This document shows positions 1 to 7,995 of a stretch of 40,039 nucleotides of DNA, in pieces. Position numbers and translations under genes: made by a program. The stretch is from Prevotella sp. (GTDB taxonomy: Bacteria > Bacteroidota > Bacteroidia > Bacteroidales > Bacteroidaceae): positions 1-40,039 of the forward strand of contig JAGAYI010000014.1 in the NCBI GenBank assembly GCA_017940545.1, in the 5' to 3' direction. The notes under the pieces are model-generated. The model saw only the letters and a program-made list of their open reading frames with translations, did not search any database and was not told the origin of the DNA. The first letter of the stretch is position 1, and each line of letters opens with the position of its first letter.

Positions 1-10
1 ATTTTTTTAG

Positions 11-18
11 TACATTTG
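11..18 (+). promoter_or_regulatory. Bacteroidetes -7 box upstream of the CRISPR array
   Basis: TACATTTG is an exact match to the Bacteroidetes -7 consensus TAnnTTTG. It points toward the array, with a start expected a few bases downstream (about 22-24). The matching -33 element would lie outside the window. It could drive the array, a tracrRNA-like leader RNA, or both. Confidence 0.5.
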
Positions 19-21
19 CAA

Positions 22-103
22 AAAGAAATCCACATCAAATGCCACTTCTTAGGCAACAGTAGAGCATGTAAGTGCTTGTTATATAGGATAATAATCAACC
101 TAT
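22..103 (+). ncRNA. candidate leader-embedded tracrRNA or CRISPR leader
   Basis: This is the only sequence between the left window edge and the first repeat. Positions 27-48 align with the reverse complement of the CRISPR repeat: an uninterrupted ACATCAAA at 32-39, a two-base bulge, then CCAC at 42-45, with an imperfect ATCC-type match just upstream at 28-31. An RNA starting at the -7 box at 11-18 would begin almost exactly at this anti-repeat, as tracrRNAs often do. Weak hairpins follow: AGCA/TGCT at 63-76 and ATAGG/CCTAT at 83-103. There is no T-run terminator before the array, so the RNA may read into it. An ordinary leader with chance complementarity is the alternative. Confidence 0.4.
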
Positions 104-1571
104 GTTGTGGTTTGATGTAGGAATAGAGACATATACAACGCAACGATGACGGCAAGAATCCCCCTGCATGTTGTGGTTTGATGTAGGAATAGAGACATAT
201 ACAACACAGGACTTCCTCGCAGACTATGTGCGCTGGTTGTGGTTTGATGTAGGAATAGAGACATATACAACAGAGAGGCAATGCCGAACATGGCTTATAC
301 GTTGTGGTTTGATGTAGGAATAGAGACATATACAACTGTAAGTAAGTCAAAGAAAAAAAATCAAGGTTGTGGTTTGATGTAGGAATAGAGACATATACAA
401 CCAGGGGTACGCCGTCAGGAATCCGTACAGAGTTGTGGTTTGATGTAGGAATAGAGACATATACAACAATAGTGCGCGTTTCGGAAGTACCTTCAATGTT
501 GTGGTTTGATGTAGGAATAGAGACATATACAACATTTCCAAGGTTCAAGTTCAGAAACTTTTTGTTGTGGTTTGATGTAGGAATAGAGACATATACAACA
601 CGCACGTCTTCATTAGGAATAAGCGACTGTTGTGGTTTGATGTAGGAATAGAGACATATACAACATTCGTTTAATTAGTGTAATTCGTTGTTACGTTGTG
701 GTTTGATGTAGGAATAGAGACATATACAACAAAAGTTTGAGAACGTCGAGAGCGCACTGGGTTGTGGTTTGATGTAGGAATAGAGACATATACAACACAT
801 TGCCGTATATGTGGAACACACCGCCAGTTGTGGTTTGATGTAGGAATAGAGACATATACAACAGCTGTTACTCTTCCCCACGCTGCTCTATGGTTGTGGT
901 TTGATGTAGGAATAGAGACATATACAACCCTTTTTTACTCTTGTTGTCATAATCTTTGTTGTGGTTTGATGTAGGAATAGAGACATATACAACCCATCAG
1001 TGTCAACATTAGAATTGAACTCAGTTGTGGTTTGATGTAGGAATAGAGACATATACAACATCCATAGAATTCATGGCCAAATAAGGGTTGTTGTGGTTTG
1101 ATGTAGGAATAGAGACATATACAACAATGGTCGGCAGGTTCAGCGCGTCCGCGTTGTTGTGGTTTGATGTAGGAATAGAGACATATACAACCAAGCAAAT
1201 GCGTAACGCCCTGAAAAGATGTTGTGGTTTGATGTAGGAATAGAGACATATACAACTACAGCGTTCATTGCAGCACCAGGCCACAGTTGTGGTTTGATGT
1301 AGGAATAGAGACATATACAACTGTTACGCGTTCTTCGTATGATTTTGCTAAGTTGTGGTTTGATGTAGGAATAGAGACATATACAACATTAAATTGCCAA
1401 CTGTAGAAATAACGGAAGTTGTGGTTTGATGTAGGAATAGAGACATATACAACACTATGACTATGATTAATTTTTCTGAACTTGTTGTGGTTTGATGTAG
1501 GAATAGAGACATATACAACCTTGTATCGGTCTGGCCGATGATATTACCGTTGTGGTTTGATGTAGGACAAC
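104..1571 (+). CRISPR. CRISPR array, 22 full repeats plus a shortened terminal repeat
   Basis: The 36-bp repeat begins GTTGTGGTTTGATG and ends CATATACAAC. I located 22 copies from 104-139 to 1484-1519 and saw no mismatch. The 22 spacers are 29 or 30 bp and all different. The last copy, at 1549-1571, is internally deleted, which marks the right end as the old, leader-distal end. Repeat termini GTTGT/ACAAC are self-complementary and an inner ATGT/ACAT can also pair. Repeat length, spacer length and GTTG...CAAC ends fit Bacteroidetes type II-C and also type VI-B arrays. The anti-repeat-like sequence in the leader and the lack of a T-rich loop favour type II. No cas gene is in the window, so effectors should lie to the left. 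Confidence 0.98.
1549..1571 (+). repeat. terminal CRISPR repeat with a 13-bp internal deletion
   Basis: The copy keeps the first 19 bases of the repeat and the last four (CAAC) but lacks the 13 bases between. It therefore retains the complementary GTTG/CAAC ends. Degenerate terminal repeats usually mark the trailer end of an array. Confidence 0.85.
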
Positions 1572-1589
1572 AAAGGTGCAGAACGACGT

Positions 1590-1952
1590 TCATAACTGTG
1601 TGGATAACTATGTTCATAACTTTATAATTTATCTACAAAACGGGATGTGGGGATGTGAAGAAAGGGATATCCACATGATTATTCTTGAGTTTTACGTAAG
1701 TTTTCCACAAAAAATGATGGGAAAAAGATATAAACTTATTAATTTTGCACCAGAATTGAGAAATGTGGATAAACAGCTTACCTGATTAATAATCAATAAG
1801 TAAACATCAACAATCATGTTGCATAACGTAAAAACCACAAGTGAATAAACAAATACGCAAACAAAACAGCTAAAAGTTTTCAACGTATCAACATCACATC
1901 ATACTACTCATTTCTATTTTTTAAAAAAAAGAAAATAAAAAATAAAGATAAT
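1590..1952. other. candidate replication origin (DnaA-box cluster and AT-rich region)
   Basis: No gene is supported between the array and nadA. Five DnaA-box-like 9-mers fall within 174 bp. Perfect TTATCCACA occurs on the minus strand at 1599-1607 and at 1764-1772. One-mismatch forms on the plus strand are TTATCTACA (1629-1637), ATATCCACA (1667-1675) and TTTTCCACA (1701-1709). To the right, about 1773-1952 is very AT-rich and could serve as an unwinding element. parS sites and mnmG about 27 kb away support an origin-proximal location. Against it, most genes to the right are on the minus strand. DnaA-dependent control of nadA is a lesser alternative. Confidence 0.5.
1740..1747 (+). promoter_or_regulatory. 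possible nadA promoter (-7 box)
   Basis: TAATTTTG matches TAnnTTTG. No good -33 element is visible, and the resulting leader would be about 200 bases and would include the DnaA box at 1764-1772. Confidence 0.3.
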
Positions 1953-2945
1953 ATGAAGTTGAAAGAACAGTGGATGAAGCAGGGTTTTATCAATGAGCCG
2001 GCTGCTGAAGGAACAGACCTGAAGGCGGAAATTCGCCGTATGTGTGAAGAGAAAAATGCCATCGTCCTGGCACATTACTATACGCACGGCGAGATACAGG
2101 ACTGTGCTGACTTCATTGGCGACTCATTAGCCTTGGCTCGTAAGGCTGCAGAGACCGATGCAAAAATCATTGTTATGTGTGGTGTTCACTTCATGGCAGA
2201 GACGTGCAAGATTCTCTCTCCAGAGAAGTTGGTGCTTTGTCCGGACCTGAATGCCGGCTGCTCGTTAGCCGACTCCTGTAAGGCTGAAGACCTGAAGAAA
2301 TACAAGGAAGAGCATCCTGGTTACCAGGTTATCAGCTATGTCAACACCACAGCTGCCGTCAAGGCACTTACTGATGTAGTAGTGACCAGCGGTAATGCCA
2401 AGAAGATTGTTGATACCTTTCCGAAGGATGCTAAGCTCATCTTCGGTCCTGACTATAACTTAGGTTCCTATATCAATAGTATAACAGGTCGTAACATGCT
2501 GCTCTGGCAGGGCGGCTGTCATGTGCATGAGCGTTTTTCAGTACCAGAAATACTAAAGCTCAAAGAGGCTCACCCGAAGGCTTTGGTACTTGCACATCCT
2601 GAATGTAAGGGTCCGGTGTTGGCTGTTGCTGACGTAGTGGGCTCTACAGCCGTTCTTTTGAAGTATGCCACCGAACATCCCGAGAAGGACTACATTGTGG
2701 CTACAGAGGCCGGAATACTGCACGAAATGCAGCGTCAGTGTCCCACCACCCTCTTCTATCCCGTTCCGCCTGAAGTGAGCGAAGGTTCCATTGGCTGTCA
2801 CTGTAATGAGTGTGACTACATGAAGATGAACTCCCTGCTGAAGATTTACAACACGCTGAAATATGAATGGCCGACGGTAGAAGTAGATGAAGCAATAGCC
2901 AAGGAGGCTGTGAAGCCGATAGAGCGGATGTTGGAGCTTTCGTAA
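1953..2945 (+). CDS. nadA: quinolinate synthase A
   Basis: NadA condenses iminoaspartate with dihydroxyacetone phosphate to make quinolinate for NAD synthesis, using an oxygen-sensitive [4Fe-4S] cluster in the cytoplasm. At 330 residues the protein has the usual length. The expected three cluster cysteines can be placed at C103 (AGCSLADSC), C189 (WQGGCHVHE) and C287 (NECDYMKMN). Other family signatures are VLAHYYTHGEIQD near the N-terminus, MCGVHFMAETCKIL, and GPDYNLGSYI. The start follows an A-rich leader without a Shine-Dalgarno site, as is normal in this phylum. No nadB or nadC is adjacent. The gene converges on the CotH-family gene with only five bases between stop codons, and no terminator hairpin is visible there. 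Confidence 0.97.
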   Translation: MKLKEQWMKQGFINEPAAEGTDLKAEIRRMCEEKNAIVLAHYYTHGEIQDCADFIGDSLALARKAAETDAKIIVMCGVHFMAETCKILSPEKLVLCPDLNAGCSLADSCKAEDLKKYKEEHPGYQVISYVNTTAAVKALTDVVVTSGNAKKIVDTFPKDAKLIFGPDYNLGSYINSITGRNMLLWQGGCHVHERFSVPEILKLKEAHPKALVLAHPECKGPVLAVADVVGSTAVLLKYATEHPEKDYIVATEAGILHEMQRQCPTTLFYPVPPEVSEGSIGCHCNECDYMKMNSLLKIYNTLKYEWPTVEVDEAIAKEAVKPIERMLELS

Positions 2946-2950
2946 GTATA

Positions 2951-4363
2951 TTATTTGATTACGTATTTCTTACCATTAATGATATATACACCACCTTCAG
3001 GTTTAGCTACAGGCTGACCTTGAAGATTGTAAATTATAGAATTACAATTATCATGATGTGTCATCATTGGTTTTATATCACTTGTACCATCATCTATGTT
3101 TTGGATAGCTTTGTCAAGTAAGGGGATATGGCCATTAAACCAGGAAATCATTTCTTCTATATCTTCATTGATAGTCTTTGTATTGTAATTCCATGTTTGA
3201 GAATAATATTCTCTTGACGTTTGCAGTGCTTTTCCTTCTTCACTATTAGCAAAATGTGTAACAAAATTGATTAATTCGTCGGGTAAAGAATTCTTTACTT
3301 GTTCCCATTTTTGTTTGTAAGTATTAGTGAATGTATTGTTGCTACTATTGAATAAAGATGGGAAATAAAAGTCATTTGTTCCAAGATGTATTCTTGAAAA
3401 TGATCCTTTTGGCATCTTAAAAATCGTATCAAAATCCCACATATTAGCTAAAGAAAGCGGTGAATTGGGTGTGTCATCATATTTCATGACATAAAGGTTA
3501 GCACCGCCAGAATCCCATGTTCCCATCATATCGTGAGCTAATAACCATGAGGCAAATGATTCAACATCCAAATATTGCTCATAGGTTCCGTCTATGATAC
3601 TTTCTTCTGCCTGATTCATGTAATTTTGTATGTAGGTTACATGTTCTTCAGTTACATCTTCTTCGTCAGGATATTTCCATGTCCATCGATAGTAATTGTA
3701 GGGATTGAAATAGTTAGTTGAGAAGAAAGTATTTTCATTCCACCAATATGGATCTCTTTCAACAATAAAACCGTTTTTACTTACGTTAAGCCTGCAGTCA
3801 GTGTTGCGTTTAACTGATTCAATAAGCAGATAACATCCACGATAATCATTATTTACAAAGACGTTACAGGGTTGACAAGCCGGTGTCCATGGTAACCCTA
3901 TCAGTTCATTCATCTTCAGTCCAATGATTGTCTTCAAAGTTCTAGCATCTTTCAATAATCGCCATTCCTTGTCTTTATATTTATTATCTCCCCGAAACAA
4001 TAAATCTTCTTTGACTTGTAATTTTATTTTGTATGGTTTATTGTCATGGTATGCACTTGTATTTCCGTTAATTTTAATAGTAGCACCACTTATGTTTTTC
4101 TCATAATCGCCACTATCGTATAAGACATCATCTTTATGAATAATCACAATGCGGCAAGGTACTTTTGTAGCATTAGTGATTCCTTCTCCAAAAGAGCCTT
4201 CCGGGTGAGTAACAAAGTCGCAAGTAGGTTCTTCACCATCAACTGTTGTTATGCATACTACTGGCAGTCCGATATGACGTATATTATCCAGACTAAAATC
4301 TACTTGGGCCAATAACTCTAATTGACAAGTAAGAATTGTTAAAAGAATTATGCAATATCTCAT
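2951..4363 (-). CDS. secreted CotH-kinase-family protein with a C-terminal sorting-like tail
   Basis: A 470-residue protein with a signal peptide (about 1-20, ending LELLAQ). CotH features include IKINGNTSAYHDNKPYKIKL (96-115), WRLLKDARTLKTIIGLKMNE (134-153), a GCYLLIESV segment (176-184), and NMWDFDTIF containing the acidic WDFD (309-312). CotH proteins are secreted atypical protein kinases in spore formers; the target here is unknown. The last residues (IYNLQGQPV ... YIINGKKYVIK) match the short tails on many secreted Prevotella proteins and suggest envelope or T9SS export. Its ATG overlaps the porZ stop in an ATGA, so translation is probably coupled. The gene is clearly AT-richer than its neighbours (22 G+C of 60 in one counted line), suggesting recent acquisition. 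Confidence 0.85.
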   Translation of the reverse strand: MRYCIILLTILTCQLELLAQVDFSLDNIRHIGLPVVCITTVDGEEPTCDFVTHPEGSFGEGITNATKVPCRIVIIHKDDVLYDSGDYEKNISGATIKINGNTSAYHDNKPYKIKLQVKEDLLFRGDNKYKDKEWRLLKDARTLKTIIGLKMNELIGLPWTPACQPCNVFVNNDYRGCYLLIESVKRNTDCRLNVSKNGFIVERDPYWWNENTFFSTNYFNPYNYYRWTWKYPDEEDVTEEHVTYIQNYMNQAEESIIDGTYEQYLDVESFASWLLAHDMMGTWDSGGANLYVMKYDDTPNSPLSLANMWDFDTIFKMPKGSFSRIHLGTNDFYFPSLFNSSNNTFTNTYKQKWEQVKNSLPDELINFVTHFANSEEGKALQTSREYYSQTWNYNTKTINEDIEEMISWFNGHIPLLDKAIQNIDDGTSDIKPMMTHHDNCNSIIYNLQGQPVAKPEGGVYIINGKKYVIK

Positions 4364-6375
4364 TTCACAACAGCTATTTTACATACTACACCCTTGTTGC
4401 CTTCGCTGGTGGCCGTGGCTACCATATAGATGCCGGAGGCCACGCGGCTGCCGTCTTTGTCGCGCCCGTTCCAGGTGAAGGTGCCACCGGTACTGCGTCC
4501 TTCAGCCACGAGTTGGCCGTTTGACGAAAGAATCTTCACGTCGGCATCAAGAGAAAGGCCTGTAATGGTGATTAAGCCGTTGTAGTCGGGCGTTACGGGA
4601 TTGGGGTATGCATACACCCCATCGTCGGTCATTTCGGCTGCAGGAGCCGTAGAATTGCTCATGTAGGAGCACAGGCCGTATTCCGTTCCGAAAAACACCT
4701 CACCGGTTTCCTGGTTGATAGCAATAGACTCAATATTATTGCTCAGCAGTGGACTGTTCAGGGTGGTGAAATGCTCTATTTGCGTGTTGTTGTCGGCACT
4801 GATCAGATAGACCCCATTATCGGTCGTTCCAAACCATTTGCGTCCTCCGCCGTCAATGGCCATGCAGTGTGTGTTGACATTGGCTAACAGGTAGTCAGCA
4901 TAGTTCGTACCGTCGTTGCGCGGCACTTTATATTGTATGACACCACGGGAAGGTTCTGCAATTTCCGTCTTGGTCACATAGACCGGTCCTTTATCCGTTG
5001 TCACCCAAATGTTTCCGTTTTTGTCTTCGCAGACGCTGTTCACGCGTACTACACCCATGTTTGTTCCGTCCTGGTTAGAGAAGTTTTCATAACGTTCTAC
5101 TTCTTCCGTCTCAGGGTCGAAGCAGAAGAAAGCGGGATGTTCACTATGAGCATTTACAAACCACATCAGTCCACGACTATCTATCATAGTGCCCTTCATC
5201 ACTCTCATGGAGTGTTCCGGCTTATCTATTAATGCAGCATTCATAAAGCCGCTCCATGTTCCATTGGCATCGCGCTTGATAATTGCTGTGGTAGAGCCGC
5301 TGTTTAAACAATACATATTACCTTTTTGGTCATATACAATTCCGTCGGTACGGACATAGTTGGGCGCCCCGTTACTTGCAGCTGATTCGAAGTAGTCTGT
5401 ATTACCTGCCGTATAGTTTTTCTGGAACTGTCCGTTCATAAATTCTATCACTCCCATACAGGAGGCAACCATCACGTGGCTGTCGTCGAGCGGGTCAATG
5501 GCAATAGCATTGACATCTTCGTATTTCGTAGCAAAGGCAGGTTTGAAGTCGTCTTGATAGATATTCCACTCCTTGTCAGCATTCAGTACTTGAATGGTTC
5601 CCGGTCGGTGGTAGTTGTCAAACTGCCACCAGCCTCCCCCTACGGTATAGAGCAGTCCCTGATGGAACAGCATGTTGAAGAAGTGGTTATACTTCGGTCC
5701 GCCGGGTTTCAGTTCTTTCACCAGTTCCAGGTTCTCGTTGTAGTCCGTGCGGTCTTCGTTGAAGATGGCGGCATCGTAGTCGGTGGTGGTTTTCCAGTTG
5801 TTCGGATTCAGCAGGTTGTCGTCAAGTGCGCCACAGAGCACTTGTCCGTTGCTCTGCCGGGCATAAATGTTTCCGTTGGCAATAGCCACGCGACTGATGT
5901 TCGCATTCAGCTGGTAGCTCTCGCTGATTTCCGACCGTTCCATATCCACCTTGACAATGCCAAAACCACAGGCTAAGTAGGCATATTGTTCGTGGTTGCA
6001 GATGCTGTTCACAGTCTTGTCGGCAGTCATTGACTTCTGGTAGAGGTCGCTCAGGTTCACCACTTCCCCACTCTGCTGCATCAGGTCCATATTCTGGTTT
6101 TGATAGACAATGAGCAGTCGGCCCACCTTTTTGTTCCACTTGATATGGGTGATGTAGGTATCGCTGAGTCCGTTCACCTTGTCGTAGGTGCGTATGCTCT
6201 GGTCGTTCTTGTTGTAGCTGTAGAGTCCGTTGCTGGCCTTGACAAAGAGTTCATCGCCTGCTGCACAGATGTCCTGTACTTCGTGATACGATAAATAGTT
6301 GTGCCAGGTGCCTATCTGTGCCGGGCATATAGCATAGTCGATGATGCAGAATAGAGCGATGATGATTCTTTTCAT
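4360..6375 (-). CDS. porZ: PorZ-like type IX secretion system protein
   Basis: A 671-residue exported protein. A signal peptide ends near CPAQ (residue 20) and is followed by [13 protein letters not shown] and [13 protein letters not shown], the PorZ N-terminal signature. The body is a string of beta-propeller-like blades (for example [19 protein letters not shown] and [15 protein letters not shown]), as in two-component-regulator propellers. The C-terminal domain ([20 protein letters not shown] ... CKIAVVK) is FlgD/CTD-like. In Porphyromonas gingivalis, PorZ is a surface part of the T9SS attachment complex that helps deliver anionic LPS. Four-base ATGA overlaps join it to rdgB upstream and the CotH-family gene downstream. 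It is somewhat shorter than the P. gingivalis protein. A generic propeller protein is the less likely alternative. Confidence 0.85.
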   Translation of the reverse strand: MKRIIIALFCIIDYAICPAQIGTWHNYLSYHEVQDICAAGDELFVKASNGLYSYNKNDQSIRTYDKVNGLSDTYITHIKWNKKVGRLLIVYQNQNMDLMQQSGEVVNLSDLYQKSMTADKTVNSICNHEQYAYLACGFGIVKVDMERSEISESYQLNANISRVAIANGNIYARQSNGQVLCGALDDNLLNPNNWKTTTDYDAAIFNEDRTDYNENLELVKELKPGGPKYNHFFNMLFHQGLLYTVGGGWWQFDNYHRPGTIQVLNADKEWNIYQDDFKPAFATKYEDVNAIAIDPLDDSHVMVASCMGVIEFMNGQFQKNYTAGNTDYFESAASNGAPNYVRTDGIVYDQKGNMYCLNSGSTTAIIKRDANGTWSGFMNAALIDKPEHSMRVMKGTMIDSRGLMWFVNAHSEHPAFFCFDPETEEVERYENFSNQDGTNMGVVRVNSVCEDKNGNIWVTTDKGPVYVTKTEIAEPSRGVIQYKVPRNDGTNYADYLLANVNTHCMAIDGGGRKWFGTTDNGVYLISADNNTQIEHFTTLNSPLLSNNIESIAINQETGEVFFGTEYGLCSYMSNSTAPAAEMTDDGVYAYPNPVTPDYNGLITITGLSLDADVKILSSNGQLVAEGRSTGGTFTWNGRDKDGSRVASGIYMVATATSEGNKGVVCKIAVVK

Positions 6376-7001
6376 GACTGTTTGTTTAAGTATTCTACCA
6401 GTTTTTTGACGGCACGTGCGCGGTGGCTTATCTGGTTCTTTACTTCCACGCCCAACTCGGCAAACGTCTGGTCGTAGCCGTCGGGTTGGAACACAGGGTC
6501 GTAGCCAAAGCCTTTCTCACCGCGTCTTTCCGGGGTGATGATGCCTTCTACAGTACCTTCAAAGAGTTTTATATGAACCACTCCACCCAGCTCGTCGTGG
6601 ATGCTTGGGCTTTCCAAAATCAGCGCAATGGCTGTTTTGAACCGGGCGTGGCGGTTCTGCTGGTCTTTCAGCTGGTGCAGCAGGCATTCCACGTTGGCAT
6701 TGCTGTCGTGGTCTTTGTCAGCGAAACCTGAAATGGCGGCAAAGCGGGCCGTATGTACGCCAGGCTGTCCGCCGAGTGCTTCCACCTCAAGTCCTGTATC
6801 GTCGCTGAAGACGCTGTAGCCGTAGTGGTCGTAAATGTACTGGGCCTTCTGCATGGCATTCTCTTCGAGTGTGTCGCCCGTTTCGGGAATATCTACATGA
6901 CAGCCAATGTCGTTCAGCGACAGTACTTCCATCTTGTCGCCTAAGATGTCGCGAATCTCCGACAGCTTATGTTCGTTGTTGGTTGCAAAAACTATTTTCA
7001 T
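6372..7001 (-). CDS. rdgB: non-canonical purine NTP pyrophosphatase (RdgB/HAM1)
   Basis: Hydrolyses dITP, ITP and XTP to the monophosphates, keeping deaminated purines out of nucleic acids. The 209-residue length is typical. Family motifs are [10 protein letters not shown] (7-16), the substrate and metal segment [16 protein letters not shown] (66-81), [11 protein letters not shown], and [14 protein letters not shown] near the C-terminus. It overlaps yitT upstream and porZ downstream by four bases each, so these should be co-translated in the leuS-yitT-rdgB-porZ operon. Confidence 0.96.
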   Translation of the reverse strand: MKIVFATNNEHKLSEIRDILGDKMEVLSLNDIGCHVDIPETGDTLEENAMQKAQYIYDHYGYSVFSDDTGLEVEALGGQPGVHTARFAAISGFADKDHDSNANVECLLHQLKDQQNRHARFKTAIALILESPSIHDELGGVVHIKLFEGTVEGIITPERRGEKGFGYDPVFQPDGYDQTFAELGVEVKNQISHRARAVKKLVEYLNKQS

Positions 7002-7972
7002 TCGGTTGTTGCTTTTTCTTTTTCCTCTCTCAGCATCTGCGGGCTTTTGCTGCTTTTCACTTTCACCTTCATCTCTTCGAATCCCTCGCCATAGACGCCA
7101 ATGACGCTCGACTGCGAGACAAAGGCGTTGGGGTCAATCATCTTGATGAGTCGGAACATGTTGACGCTTTCGTTTTTCTTTGCCAGAATACAAAGCACCT
7201 TCATTTTGTGGCCGGTGTACCAGCCGTGACCGTCGAGAATGGTTACACCGTGGTTCATCTGCGTGCCTATGGCGTTGGCTATCTCCTGCCATTTCTCTGA
7301 GAATATCATGAACTGTACCGACTGTCTGCGGGCGTTCATCACATAGTCGAGCACGAAGTTTTCCAGTGCCATGACGCAGAAGCCGAACATCACCTTGTGG
7401 GCTCTTTCTATGTAGTCGCCAAACTGCGGGAAGAACATACACGAGCCGATAATCATGAAGTCAACGGTGATGAGCACGGAGCCTAACGACACGTTGTGAT
7501 ACTTGTTGATGCTGGCGGCAATGATGTCGGTGCCGCCCGTAGAGCCGTTGTGCATGAACACCGTGGCCAGGGCGATACCCGTAATGACACAGCCTATGAT
7601 CATCGACATGAACTCCTGTCCCTCACCCAGCAGCTTAATGGGCAGTCCGTTGGCCTGTGTAGGCATGATGGCCTGCGCAAACATCAGCAGGAAGTAGAGT
7701 GCAAAGATGGCATAGATGGTTTTCACCATGAAGCGGAATCCTAACAGCTTCAGCGCCACGATGAGCAGCAGCAGGTTGATGATGATGTAGGTGTTCTCTA
7801 AGTGGAAGCCTGTGGCGTAATAGATAATGGCCGACAGACCGGTGACGCCTCCCGCCACAATCTGATAAGGCATCAGGAAGACGGTGAAGGCCACGGTGTA
7901 CATCATGAGTCCAAGGGTTATAAAGAAATAATCCTTGAACTCATTGAAGATGATTTTATGATCGATAGTCAT
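6998..7972 (-). CDS. YitT family membrane protein (DUF161/DUF2179)
   Basis: A 324-residue integral membrane protein of unknown biochemical role. The N-terminal part, to about residue 215, has five or six hydrophobic segments, for example [20 protein letters not shown] and the glycine-rich [12 protein letters not shown]. The conserved [18 protein letters not shown] falls between helices. The C-terminal part, from about residue 220, is a soluble DUF2179-type domain ([19 protein letters not shown]). It follows leuS by 23 bases and overlaps rdgB by an ATGA, so it is probably transcribed with both. Transport or regulation is suspected for the family but not established. Confidence 0.92.
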   Translation of the reverse strand: MTIDHKIIFNEFKDYFFITLGLMMYTVAFTVFLMPYQIVAGGVTGLSAIIYYATGFHLENTYIIINLLLLIVALKLLGFRFMVKTIYAIFALYFLLMFAQAIMPTQANGLPIKLLGEGQEFMSMIIGCVITGIALATVFMHNGSTGGTDIIAASINKYHNVSLGSVLITVDFMIIGSCMFFPQFGDYIERAHKVMFGFCVMALENFVLDYVMNARRQSVQFMIFSEKWQEIANAIGTQMNHGVTILDGHGWYTGHKMKVLCILAKKNESVNMFRLIKMIDPNAFVSQSSVIGVYGEGFEEMKVKVKSSKSPQMLREEKEKATTE

Positions 7973-7995
7973 TTTTATTTATTGCTCGCTGGGTT

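Noticed and set aside
25-34. DnaA box in the CRISPR leader (AAATCCACA)
   Set aside because: Two mismatches to TTATCCACA, and better explained by complementarity to the repeat.
104-1571. Type VI-B (Cas13b) array
   Set aside because: Length and ends fit, but the loop lacks the T-rich stretch typical of VI-B repeats and a candidate anti-repeat is present. It remains possible, since no cas gene is visible.
100-1617. Open frames on both strands across the array with repeating peptides
   Set aside because: They are translations of the CRISPR repeats, with no start context, and change frame with spacer length.
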